Assembly: GCF_000143535.2 (NCBI RefSeq)
Contig: NC_037320.1
Coordinates: 1 to 64,000 of the forward strand
Direction of reading: 5' to 3'
Length of the DNA: 64,000 nt
Origin: Botrytis cinerea B05.10
Lineage: Eukaryota > Ascomycota > Leotiomycetes > Helotiales > Sclerotiniaceae
Shown here piece by piece: positions 1 to 9,530 of this stretch. The position numbers and the translations under genes were made by a program. The notes below the pieces were generated by a model, which worked only from the letters and a program-made list of their open reading frames with translations, was not told the origin of the DNA and made no database searches. Positions within the stretch are counted from its first letter, which is position 1; each line of letters opens with the position of its first letter.

Positions 1-3000
1 CCAAGATGGCTTGATGCTGGCGCCAAGCGAGAGAATCGCTAGGGGAAATGGATTCAAACCACTCTTGAATTTGATCAATTATCGAATCAACCTCCCAGAC
101 CTTAAATGCATGCAATCTCTTTTTTCGCAAGAGCCTTGACAAAATCTGGCCGCTCGGGAAAAAACCCTTTGCTGAATGAATCTAGGATGCGAAATGCTCT
201 GAAATCCACTTTGGGGCAAAAGTATGCGTACCCAAACTTCATCATTTGCCGCTCCATTCCCATTCCATAAAATTGTTGATTTAAAGCAAGCCCTCTCTGC
301 GATTAATGATTTGATTGGACTCCCTGCGATTCCAATGATTCTGATAAAGATGTGGAGCGCCCTTAATATTTTTACACAAAACGCTATTTCGAATCAGTTC
401 CAAGAACATCAATGCAGTAGCTGTCGCTGATTGTTTCACAACTTCGTGATTCAAGGTTGATAAAACATGCTCGAATCCCATCAAGGCTTTATTAACATTT
501 GAGCGCAGAAATGAGGCAAAGATGGGAGATTGAACAATCCAAAAAGGGAGGTGGCGAGCGATAGAATGTTGATTGGGGAAATTCCCTCGTTGCACTCTGA
601 AATATTCGCTTCGCAATTTAGCTTCGTACATAGTTTCCTTTGCGCGGAGTGGAATTGAGCTAGAGTAGCGAGCATCGCTAGGTGCAAGAAAATTGATTTC
701 CCCAATCCCTAATGCCATTCTGCGAACCGCCCCCCTTCACTTGAATTTGCACTTCTCGCAAGACTTTCACTATTGAATGTAAGATCATTTGCGAAATTCT
801 CACCCCCCATCCCGCTAACGCTCCCTTGTGAATTTTCACTACCCCATTCACTTTTCTCTTGATCAGCCAATTCTCGCAATAAGGAAAAGCAAATATCAGC
901 GCGAATTCGATGCTCCTCTCGAGGTTCGCAGGAGGTTTTCTCAATTTCATCAATTCCAAGATCTGTGCGGTTGACTCCATTGATGTAAGCATCAGCCAGC
1001 ATTTTGAAATGTGGGCATTTTACTTTTTCCAGCGCTGCCAACAGCTTTCAATTGCGCTGATCCATATGCTAAAGCATCAATATCCCTACTTTGAAAGACT
1101 TCGACAGTGGAAGTGACAAAGTGCATTTTTGATCTGGTGTAAAATTGACTGTAGCAAGCTCCACCAACAGCTTGCTTGGACCCTTTCCGTGCAGTCATGG
1201 TAGCAGAAATAATATCCCGGCAGCCACCGAGGTTGAATATTTCCAAAGGAAGCGTGGAGCGGGTTTTACATTTTGTGGCTCGCTCATCGTAATATTTCTT
1301 GATGCAGCATGGCTTCCAAAGCATAATGAGCTCATCAAAATTGCTATTCTTCACCGGTGTGAACTGCCGCCCAAGGTCCAACCAGCAGCGATCCATTGGA
1401 ATAAAGGCATTATTGAACTGCTTGCTCCATCGCGCGCCCCCAGGTTTCGTGCAATTGAGAGAATGAAGGTTGACGTTCCGAATCTTTAAAGCCCTTTCCA
1501 TTGAAATATAATCGCAAGCCGTAAAAATCAACTAATTCCAATGCTTCAATTAAGCGATAGCACTCGCGAGTAAAGGTATCAAATTGATCGCTTTGATTTG
1601 GATTAATTCGATAGCCAAGTGATTGAAAGCGAGATTGAGACCCGCGAAGGCGATTTTGCTCTGTGCCGTGCGCATTTGCGTGAGCTTTCATGGTTTCCCA
1701 GTGAGAGGGTATAGATTCCGACGTGTGATGATCAAAGGCGAAGCTCATTGCAGGGTGGATCACCTCCTCGTGTAGGATTTTGCGTTGATCGTCACTAAGG
1801 TAAATAGAAATGTGCTTTTCCTGAGATTTCTTCAGGCCCTTCCTTCGGTGAAAGAAGATGTTGGGGAAAAGCAGGTAGATATTGATGGAGCTCCAATCGT
1901 GAAGTTTGCCGAAAAAAATATGAGGAATCTTTTCCGGGGAGAGCAACAAAGCGTGCTCTGCATCGAATCGAAAGGGGTTCAAATCAGCAATTGCTAAATA
2001 GTGATCATCTGAATCAAAGGGCAAATTGTAGGGAATTTTGATGTAAACGCCATGGGTGCGACCTGTTAATGGAGCATTCGTATAAGGGTAGTAAATCCAC
2101 CCAGTTTTAATCGCAGCTAAACTTTTGAATTCCCCACACATACTATCAATATCTACAGTAATTGTAGGGGTTTGCTCTGCTGAAACCTCAAGCTCATGAT
2201 TCAACATGCACAATGTAGGGGGCTTGGTGCGAGTTGAATCAATGCAATATTCGTCATCGCTGAGGGGCTCTGCAACTGATTCGGCTCGTTCAAAAGAGCG
2301 ATCAGTAACTCCAAAACCTTGATTGCTTTGTATACGCGAAAGATGATAGGTGCCTTCATAGATAGTGCGAAGTTGCCTTTCACTTAAGTGATCCACCATC
2401 AGGGAATGATTGCTTGAAGTTTGACGTGGCAAATTTGATGCTGTGAATATCTCCTTTCCACGTTGAAGGTGCCTTTTGCCGAGATAATTTGGAATCTCGT
2501 TTTGCTCCCGATATGGATTTCTTTCAATTGCAAATTGACGAAGGTTGATGCAATGATTGGAGTGAGATTGGCCGCTCCTAAACATTTCCTCATGATGCTT
2601 TTGAAATATCTTTTCATGTTCAACTTCCTCACAAAAAAATCCATTTCTAAAGTGAGCACAGAAGTGATCGAACGCATTGAAAGAGTAAGGATCAGATATT
2701 TCACCAAAAGGATCGCTATCCACTTCACTTCCCACTTCAATTTGATTTCCAAGATCAATTAACTCTTGCGCTGCCTCCCTTGCCTCCTCATTGCTAACTT
2801 CTATTTCATCATCATCAGTGGAGTAGTACTCTTCGTCAAAAGCAAAATCCGCATCAGACAATGCCTTTCGAATCTCAATAGTTGGCAATGGATTGCTGCT
2901 CTCAGAATAGCGCTCGAAATAAGGGGAGCCATTCTGATTGCTTGTATCAATTTCAAAGCTCCCTTCAATATCTGCTGCATCAGGAATCCCTTCGAAATTT

Positions 3001-3119
3001 AAAGCTTCAGGAGTGAGCCTTGAAGCGGGGTTCAATTGCGATTGAAGTAATTGAGCCTGAAGCAATTCCGCTTGATGCAATGGGGATTGATAATTCCGCT
3101 TAAAATATATAACAAACAT
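1..3119 (-). pseudogene. Frameshifted large protein, unrecognised family
   Basis: I do not recognise this family. Read leftward, open segments follow one another in different frames: 3119-1410 (ATG at 3119, about 570 codons), 1531-992, 1041-709, 718-281, then roughly 290-130, and about 115-1, which runs off the window. Each segment starts close to where the previous one loses protein-like character. This suggests one ancestral protein of more than 1,000 residues broken by several small indels rather than by C-to-T mutation. The first 150 residues are acidic and Ser/Glu-rich (for example STDDDEIEVSNEEAREAAQE). The middle is rich in aromatic and charged residues. No membrane segment, signal peptide or known catalytic motif was seen. 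I have a weak, unverified memory of similar large repeated fungal proteins of unknown function, so a dead mobile element is possible. Base use differs from the single-copy genes to the right, with frequent GCAATTG-like words. Confidence 0.5.
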
Positions 3120-3124
3120 TAGCT

Positions 3125-3847
3125 TCAATTTAAACTTTGAAACGATAATCGCTTGCAATTGATAAAAATGTATTTTTCGAGCCCGGCTCGAGAAATATCA
3201 AAAAACCTGAGCGAGCAGCGCTCAAATGAATAAAGGGAAAAATCTTCTTCACCTACTCTGATGGAACTCTTTTGTGAGTAGGGATTTCGATCTTGGATTG
3301 AGGAAAATTGAAAGGAATTAAGATTTGCGAGAGTGAGTGGTGGGGTTTGAAAGGGGTTAAAAGCTTTTCCAATTTGTGAGCGACCTTCTTCGACATTGCT
3401 GCTACTATCCCAATCGCAATTGCTACTATATTCATTAGCTGCATCATCCATCAACTTATTGTGATCTTCTTCAAGGATTGATTGATTCGCGCTACTCTTT
3501 TCGCTTGAGTATTGTTGATTCCGCTGCCCTCTTTCGAAAATTGCACCTCTCATATTTTGAGGCAGCGAATCCAATCTAGCAAATTCATCTCGACTGCTTT
3601 GAATTTTCAAAGCTTGAGGTTGTGGATTATTGACTTTATTGGAGTGGAGATCGCTCTCATGATCATTTAAAGAATTTAAAAAACAATTATCTGCTCCTTC
3701 CTTTGAAATTGCAATTGATGTTGAGTTTGGAATTGAATGTCTCTTTCGCGATTGTTGAGTTGCGCTTGGGGTCAAGGGTCGTTTTTCAGAGCTTTTTTCC
3801 ATTGGATATGGAAGCTCGTCATTTGGAGCTAGAGCGCTCAAAGGCAT
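3125..3847 (-). CDS. Hypothetical 240-aa Ser/Asn-rich protein
   Basis: Unbroken ATG-started reading frame of 240 codons just upstream of the frameshifted large protein and on the same strand. It is hydrophilic and low in complexity, rich in Ser, Asn, Gln and Glu, with a Pro/Arg/Lys patch near the start (KRPLTPSATQQSRKRH). No domain recognised. Its last 45 codons run through the palindrome at 3172-3197 and overlap the neighbouring frame, so the C-terminus may be an artefact of a hairpin insertion. It may be the detached N-terminal part of the downstream protein, since both are acidic and Ser/Asn-rich at the junction. Expression is unproven. Confidence 0.35.
   Translation of the reverse strand: MPLSALAPNDELPYPMEKSSEKRPLTPSATQQSRKRHSIPNSTSIAISKEGADNCFLNSLNDHESDLHSNKVNNPQPQALKIQSSRDEFARLDSLPQNMRGAIFERGQRNQQYSSEKSSANQSILEEDHNKLMDDAANEYSSNCDWDSSSNVEEGRSQIGKAFNPFQTPPLTLANLNSFQFSSIQDRNPYSQKSSIRVGEEDFSLYSFERCSLRFFDISRAGLEKYIFINCKRLSFQSLN
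3172..3197. repeat. Solo hairpin repeat
   Basis: Short near-perfect palindrome, TTTTTCGAGCCCGGCTCGAG followed by AAATA. It shares the layout of the repeats at 7411-8249: an ATTTC-type left arm, a GCCCGG-type centre and a GAAATA right arm. It lies at the junction of two minus-strand reading frames. Confidence 0.6.
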
Positions 3848-3898
3848 TTTCCAATTGATAAAGATTAAAGTGCAATCTCTAAAGCGTTTCGAATTGCG

Positions 3899-4684
3899 TT
3901 AATTCAAGAACGATTCTGCATGCAATTGCTTTTGTTCCTCGCGCCAAATGCTTGCTACCCACTTGCTCTCCCTCTCCTCTTTTTCAAGCTCGAGCTTTCT
4001 TAACCGAAATGCTGCTTTGCTTTCAAGAACTCTTTTTTTTTTATCAATTAAACAATCGCGAGTTCGAGTGAGAGCTTTTGATGGAATATTTCGATTAACA
4101 ATTTCCCGTATTTGTTTCTCGCCGCCTTTTGCAATTGGCCCTTTTTTTCTTGAGGAGATAAATTTTCGAGATTGAATTTGTTGCTTTTTTCTTTTTTGAT
4201 CGATTTTGCAATGTTTTTGGATTTTGAATGTAGTTTTTTGCTCGCTTTTTATTTTATCAATTTGCGTCTTTTCCTTATCTTTTAAAATTTCCTTTTTTGA
4301 TTTATGAACTTCAAATACAGTTGAGGAGTTGTTTTTTGCTTGTGAGTTAATAATCAAATCAATGGAGCCAGCTGGCTTTGGATTTATAGAGGGAACTTGC
4401 TTCGATAGTGTGCTTGAGGCATCAACCCTAGTGCAACTTTCTTGAAGGGATGAATTTGAGAATTGAGTTGGAGTGTGATAGAGAGATTTATAAGCGGTCG
4501 AGGAAATCTGAATTGCATTGGCTAAAGCATCGATTTGGGAAAGTAAGGAATATTGGATTGGCGATTCGTGAGCCTTTGGATCGCTGCTACTGAAAGGGTT
4601 TGTATAACGAATGGAGCGCTTGACTTTTGGTTGTCGTTCTGAGATCCAACGTTCAATGTACCAAACCCAGTATTCCGAAGCCAA
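3899..4684 (-). CDS. Hypothetical Lys/Arg-rich protein, start uncertain
   Basis: About 260 codons open on the minus strand, without an obvious ATG at the upstream end (the frame opens on TTG and continues upstream for a few codons), so an intron or a broken 5' end is likely. The first third is neutral and Ser-rich. From about residue 125 it becomes strongly basic with a predicted coiled coil (ESKAAFRLRKLELEKEERES). No catalytic motif seen. Same strand and same word usage as the two frames downstream, so it probably belongs to the same unknown element. A nucleic-acid-binding role can be guessed only from charge. Confidence 0.35.
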   Translation of the reverse strand: MASEYWVWYIERWISERQPKVKRSIRYTNPFSSSDPKAHESPIQYSLLSQIDALANAIQISSTAYKSLYHTPTQFSNSSLQESCTRVDASSTLSKQVPSINPKPAGSIDLIINSQAKNNSSTVFEVHKSKKEILKDKEKTQIDKIKSEQKTTFKIQKHCKIDQKRKKQQIQSRKFISSRKKGPIAKGGEKQIREIVNRNIPSKALTRTRDCLIDKKKRVLESKAAFRLRKLELEKEERESKWVASIWREEQKQLHAESFLN

Positions 4685-4872
4685 TCCTTTAGTCGGGTAG
4701 TGAATGATTTGTTTTGGGTGATTGAAGTGAGGCTGCTTATCTTGAAGATGTTAGTAAAGGCATTGATTCACTAGCAAGTAATAAAAAGACCTCACTTCTT
4801 TTCCAAAACTTATAACAAGCTGATAATGTATTCTTTAATAAGTTAGACGGGGGCGATTGCGTTTTAGACTCT

Positions 4873-5193
4873 TCAGACATGCTTATTTAGTGACAGTTTT
4901 GATTCACCTCGAGGGAAAGCGCAAAATCGCAATATAGCTTGGAAGCTTAAAGTAAGATGCTTGAAAATGTATTGATTAAAATAAAATAGAGGGTTCAACC
5001 TACATTGTGGAAGGAGAGAGGTTGAGCTTTTGCATTTAGATTGAGAGCTTGATCGAAACTGAAAAAATTGAATCAAGCTTGCACGCTCTTTCAATTGAGT
5101 GCACCCACCTTTATAGAATACACGCTCAGCCCACTTTTTTTCTTCTTCCTTGACCTTTTTTGACCTTTTTGATTTATCAAATTTAGAACCCAT
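4873..5193 (-). CDS. Hypothetical 106-aa basic protein
   Basis: ATG-started frame of 106 codons, fourth in the minus-strand series. The N-terminus is very basic (MGSKFDKSKRSKKVKEEEKK); the C-terminal half loses charge and looks less protein-like, so the true gene may be a short first exon here that splices to the frame ending near 4684. No domain recognised. Confidence 0.25.
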   Translation of the reverse strand: MGSKFDKSKRSKKVKEEEKKWAERVFYKGGCTQLKERASLIQFFQFRSSSQSKCKSSTSLLPQCRLNPLFYFNQYIFKHLTLSFQAILRFCAFPRGESKLSLNKHV

Positions 5194-5603
5194 TGCGACT
5201 CCATTAGCTCATTTTACTAATTGAAATAAAATAAATATTATTTTGACGAGCAAATAAATAGTGATTAAAATCATATAATCAATCAAACTGAATAAAAATA
5301 TTGATAGTAAGGAATTTATATTGCTTGCTAAGTAGAGAGCGAGCGTAAGTGCTATCGGTGATGCAATCGCATACATTACCTATTATCGAACCGAGCTCAA
5401 TAGATCAAAGCCGAATCAAACTTCAACCGAAATTTAATCATTCAATAATTGAATTAACACTGCAAGATAGAATATCAAAAACTTTTTATTTGACACACCC
5501 TCATGTTGGATGAGCTGAAGGAAACCGAAGCAATTAACTCCCTTTGCACAAAGCAATTTGAATGCCATTCAAACGATTAAGTTAATCTCACAACCAAAAT
5601 TAA

Positions 5604-5626
5604 ATTTCAAGCCGGGCTTAACATTT
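5604..5626. repeat. Solo hairpin repeat
   Basis: ATTTCAAGCCGGGCTTAACA plus TTT: an imperfect palindrome around AAGCCGGGCTT with the same ATTTC left arm and CCGG centre as the hairpin array at 7411-8249. More diverged than the copy at 3172. Confidence 0.4.
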
Positions 5627-5721
5627 CCAAAAAGCCCCATCGCATTAAGAATATCGCCCTTCCAATAGTCGAATAATTCACACCTACACTACCCACTCAA
5701 ACCAATTTATTAAAAATCAAA

Positions 5722-5806
5722 AAGCTCATTCTCCTCAAAAGGCTCATCCTCCTCAAAAAGCTCATCCTCCTCAAAAAGCTCATCCTCCTCAAAAAGCTCA
5801 TCCTCC
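5722..5806 (-). repeat. 18-bp minisatellite encoding an acidic repeat
   Basis: About four and a half copies of CTCATCCTCCTCAAAAAG, the first slightly diverged. The unit is a multiple of three. On the minus strand it reads in an open frame as repeated Glu-Leu-Phe-Glu-Glu-Asp, ending ENELFDF and a TAA stop. Either a low-complexity protein tail or coincidence. Confidence 0.7.
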
Positions 5807-6571
5807 CCTAGGCAGCTCAATATTAGCAAATGTGCACTTGAAAGAGGGCGCAATTTGAAGATCAAATGTAAACTTGAAGCATCTAAGATTCCTTACCAAA
5901 TAAATGAGCAATTCCAATATAAAAATCCTCGGGTGGCAGCTCAACCCATTTACTTTCTATTGAATGCTTCATTAGTAAATAAAGAGCTACAATACCAATT
6001 TGTACATACCTGGCTTCACAGCTTTCAAATACATCTCGATCGAAAAAATATCATAAAACAGATTTTCACTATTCGGTTCTTCAGGCGACCAGAGCTTAAT
6101 TCCATTTATATGATCCCTTTCCTATATTAGCTTTTTCGACCCGCGTTTTAAATAAAAGTAAAAATAATTGAATCGTGATATAACTAACCAGAACTCTTGT
6201 TTAGTGCATGGCGATATTGCAAGCCAGTAAAGTCGACGTGCTCCTGTTGGACTTAAAGCTTTTGTAAGGAAATTTTCCATTCTCAAAAGCAGGAACTATC
6301 AATAAAATAGTATAAAGAAAAGGTGAAAGTAGTAGTAAATTTTGAAGCGTTGAAGGCAATCTTGAATCTAGAGGATGTGCTGAATTGAACTTTGAGGTTT
6401 TGAAATAAATTCGAAAGAAAATTAAAGATCTTTATATTCTGGTGTTTTAAAATATTGTTCCTAAACGAAGCTCAATAATTCTCATTCTCTTGCAATATCT
6501 ATCACGCACACTCCTCCCCTTTTCCTCTGTGACAAATCAAGCGATGCTCTCCTGATCGCACCAGAAAAAAA

Positions 6572-7207
6572 TCAAAAAGAAAATAAATAACTGCAGCCTG
6601 GACATCCATTATATTGTGCCAACCGCTCCATGACATTCGTCCCATCAAAATAATCTATGATATCAGATACAAGACTCCCTCTAATTAAATTAATAACACC
6701 TTCCACCTCATGATCATTATTATCAAACGCAGAGCAATGCAAATCCCCATTCATAAAAGCGCATCGAATCTCCTGAACGATCCTATCGCTAAAGTTCAAA
6801 GCGAACCGGCTGCTATCGATGCCACGCCCTTCTTTATTATCAACATATGGGAAATATTGATAAACGCTCTGATTGTGAATGGTAATCGTGGTTGCAAATT
6901 GAAATGCGTTTTTCAAAGCGTGCAAAGCTCTCTCTGCATTATTTACTCGATTGCGATCTGCTGCCTCATCGGATTGAAATGCAGTGATTCGAAAGTGGTA
7001 AATGCGATTTGACGAGATCCCAACAATCAATGAGCCAGCAGAGCTAACAAATGCAGCGAGCTCTTCAAAGTTGATTCGCTCCGACAATACAAGTAGACCA
7101 GGCGCTTTTTGATTAATTGACCAGCACATTGCATTGAACATGTCTGCCAAATCTTGATTTGTAGCAACATCTCGCTGACCATTTCGATCAATATTGATGC
7201 GTCGCAT
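6572..7207 (-). CDS. Hypothetical 211-aa protein
   Basis: Intact ATG-to-TGA frame of 211 codons on the same strand as the frames at 1-5.2 kb. The composition is that of a globular protein: well-spread hydrophobic residues, no signal peptide, no clear membrane helix. A C-terminal CPGC pair (residues about 203-206, in YNGCPGCSYLFSF) could bind a metal or be chance. No family recognised. A homologue search with the 211-residue product would be the quickest test of what the whole left block is. It sits immediately before the hairpin array. Confidence 0.45.
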   Translation of the reverse strand: MRRINIDRNGQRDVATNQDLADMFNAMCWSINQKAPGLLVLSERINFEELAAFVSSAGSLIVGISSNRIYHFRITAFQSDEAADRNRVNNAERALHALKNAFQFATTITIHNQSVYQYFPYVDNKEGRGIDSSRFALNFSDRIVQEIRCAFMNGDLHCSAFDNNDHEVEGVINLIRGSLVSDIIDYFDGTNVMERLAQYNGCPGCSYLFSF

Positions 7208-7345
7208 TGTGATTGTAATAAGTTCAATGAGTTTTCTTTTCAGATTGGAAATTGGAAACTAAACTAAATAAAAGAAAAGCGAAAGGCAAAAGGAAATAAA
7301 TAATTATATTGTGATAACTTTAATCAATTTCGAAAGCGTGCAATT

Positions 7346-7373
7346 TATTTTTCGAGCCCGGATCGTGAAATAA
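7346..7373. repeat. Solo hairpin repeat heading the array
   Basis: ATTTTTCGAGCCCGGATCGT followed by GAAATA. It is closer to the solo copy at 3172 than to the array units, sharing the preceding GCAATT context, and lies 65 bp before the first array unit. Confidence 0.6.
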
Positions 7374-7410
7374 GATCATTCAAGTTTTCGAAATTTGAAA
7401 GGCAGGAGGC

Positions 7411-8249
7411 ATTTCGCAGGCCGGAGACGTGAAGTACATAATTTTTAGAATTTTCAAAATGTGACAATTATTAATATGGTAGAGGCATTTCACAGGCCGG
7501 AGACGAGAAATACATAATTTTGAGAATTTTGAGAATTTTCAAAATGTGACAATTATTAATATGGTAGAGGCATTTCACAGGCCGGAGACGTGAAATACAT
7601 AACTTTCATAATTTTGAGAATTTTGAGATTTTCGATTTTTCCAATAGTAGACGCATTTCACAGGCCGGAGACGTGAAATACATAATTTTGAGATTTTCGA
7701 TTTTTCCAATAGTAGACGTATTTCACAGGCCGGGGATGTGAAATGTAGAATTTTGAGATTTTCGATTTTTTCAATAGTAGATGCATTTCACAGGCCGGAG
7801 ACGTGAAATACATAATTTTGAGAATTTTCAAAATGTGACGATTATTAATATGGTAGAGGCATTTCACAGGCCGGAGACGAGAAATACATAACTTTCATAA
7901 TTTTGAGAATTTTGAGATTTTCGATTTTTCCAATAGTAGACGCATTTCACAGGCCGGAGACGTGAAATACATAATTTTGAGATTTTCGATTTTTTCAATA
8001 GTAGACGCATTTCACAGGCCGGAGACGTGAAATACATAATTTTGAGATTTTCGAGAATTTTGAGATTTTCGATTTTTCCAATAGTAGATGCATTTCACAG
8101 GCCGGAGACGTGAAATACATAATTTTGAGATTTTCGATTTTTCCAATAGTAGATGCATTTCACAGGCCAAAGACGAGAAATATAGAATTTTGAGAGTTTG
8201 AAGATTTTGAAGGGTGCAATTATTTCGCAAGCCCGAGCTGTGAAATATT
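7411..8249. repeat. Tandem array of 12 hairpin repeats
   Basis: Twelve copies of a 26-bp imperfect palindrome, consensus ATTTCACAGGCCGGAGACGT then GAAATA. Arms ATTTCAC and GTGAAAT can pair around a CCGG-containing loop. Copies start at about 7411, 7487, 7572, 7655, 7720, 7785, 7861, 7944, 8009, 8092, 8157 and 8222. Spacers are AT-rich (TTTTGAGATTTTCGATTTTT and relatives), and repeat-to-repeat distances fall into classes of 65, 76 and 83-85 bp. The first and last copies are the most diverged (TTTCGC arms). Small open frames across it arise only from the repeat period. Function unknown; a satellite grown from the dispersed hairpin is the simplest reading. Confidence 0.85.
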
Positions 8250-8365
8250 TTTTTTTGATGGGGTCAATAAATGTCAATGCGCTCGATCCATTCCATATTC
8301 GGTAATTTAAGCGAGAAAAGGGTGTTAAGGCTTTTTAATCCTAACCCTGATTCCGCTATAATAGT

Positions 8366-8556
8366 CATTCAATTCGATTTATTTTGAAAAGTTCAAAAAA
8401 GTTATTTTTCATAAGTTAATTCTAAAAGTAAGCGAGATATTAGTTAATATCAGATAAAATTCTAAAAATAAAACTTAATAAGGAAGAATGCTAATAAAAT
8501 AAAAAAATCATTATTAAATTAGAATTTTTCTCAAAAATATAAAAATATAATTATAT
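8366..8556. repeat. 191-bp direct repeat, left copy
   Basis: Begins CATTCAATTCGATTTATTTT and matches 9100-9290 over its full length with scattered, mostly transition-type differences. Could be a decayed LTR of a miniature retroelement. No TG..CA ends are visible. Confidence 0.7.
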
Positions 8557-9099
8557 TTAATTTATTGAATATTAATATAAATTTTCAATATTGAAATAAT
8601 ATTAGATTTTAATTTATTTTGAATTTGTTTTTAATTCTGATTTTAATTCAATTATAAAACTCTTTTCAATTTCAGATTTTCGAATATTTAAATTTAATTC
8701 TAATTTTAATTCTATATTATGAGAATTTTATGTGATTAAAATTAAAAGTTAGTTTTTGAAAAATTTGAAAATGCTATATAGTTTTAAATTCTTCAAATAT
8801 TTCAAAAATATTATTATTTTATTGTTAGTTTTAATATTATGTAAGAAATGAATTAATATTAGATGATTTTTGTTAATATTAGATAAATCTTAAAAATAAA
8901 AATAAAATTTTATATATATATAATAAAAACTATATCAAAATATTTAGCTTTCAAATCGATTTATAATAATATATTACAATTTTTTCGAAAATATTAGCTT
9001 TGAAGTTTTTAAACCCTAAATAAGTTTTATAAAAAATAAAGAAATTCTAATTTTTCTAAGTCAAAAACAAGCTAAGTTTGATTTGGATAAAATATATAT

Positions 9100-9290
9100 C
9101 ATTCAATTCGATTTATTTTGAAAATTTCAAAAAAGTTATTTTTAATAAGCTAGTTCTAAAACTAAACGAGATATTAGTTAATACCAGATAAAATTCTAAA
9201 AATAGAATTTAATAAGGAAGAACGCTAGCAAAATAAAAAAAGCATTATTAAATCATAAATTTTCTCAGAATTATAAAAATATAATTATAT
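9100..9290. repeat. 191-bp direct repeat, right copy
   Basis: Partner of 8366-8556, same orientation and length, with 543 bp between the two copies. Confidence 0.7.
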
Positions 9291-9530
9291 ATATATAAAA
9301 AGCCCCAAAACCCTTAAATTTGAATTAATACCAAATAAAACGTTAATACCAGGTGTATAGGAGTTAGGTGTATAGGAGTTAGTATTAGCGTATCAAATGA
9401 TATCAAAAAAATCAAATCTTTTTTCACACCCTAGGCTATCCTTTACCCTACATTCAGTCTTCATGTCCCTAGCCTCCTAAAGGGATACCAAATTAAACTC
9501 CCTTTCAAACTTAGCCATCGGGTGATTAAT

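Larger units (their letters stand above)
5194..6571. other. Intergenic, AT-rich, with one minisatellite
   Basis: No convincing gene. It holds the 18-bp minisatellite at 5722-5806 and a solo hairpin at 5604-5626. On the minus strand a short open frame (about 5895-5720) passes through the minisatellite and could be the 3' exon of something upstream, but no start or upstream exon was found. Confidence 0.5.
8250..9530. other. AT-rich, RIP-like tract without genes
   Basis: Very AT-rich, stop-dense in all frames. It holds the pair of 191-bp direct repeats and, near 9350-9380, two copies of a 15-bp unit containing GTGTATAGGAGTTAG. No gene seen. Confidence 0.7.

Noticed and set aside
7411..8249. Regularly spaced palindromic repeats resembling a CRISPR array
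   Set aside because: The DNA is clearly fungal nuclear, no cas-like genes are present, the spacers are similar to one another rather than unique, and spacing is not constant.
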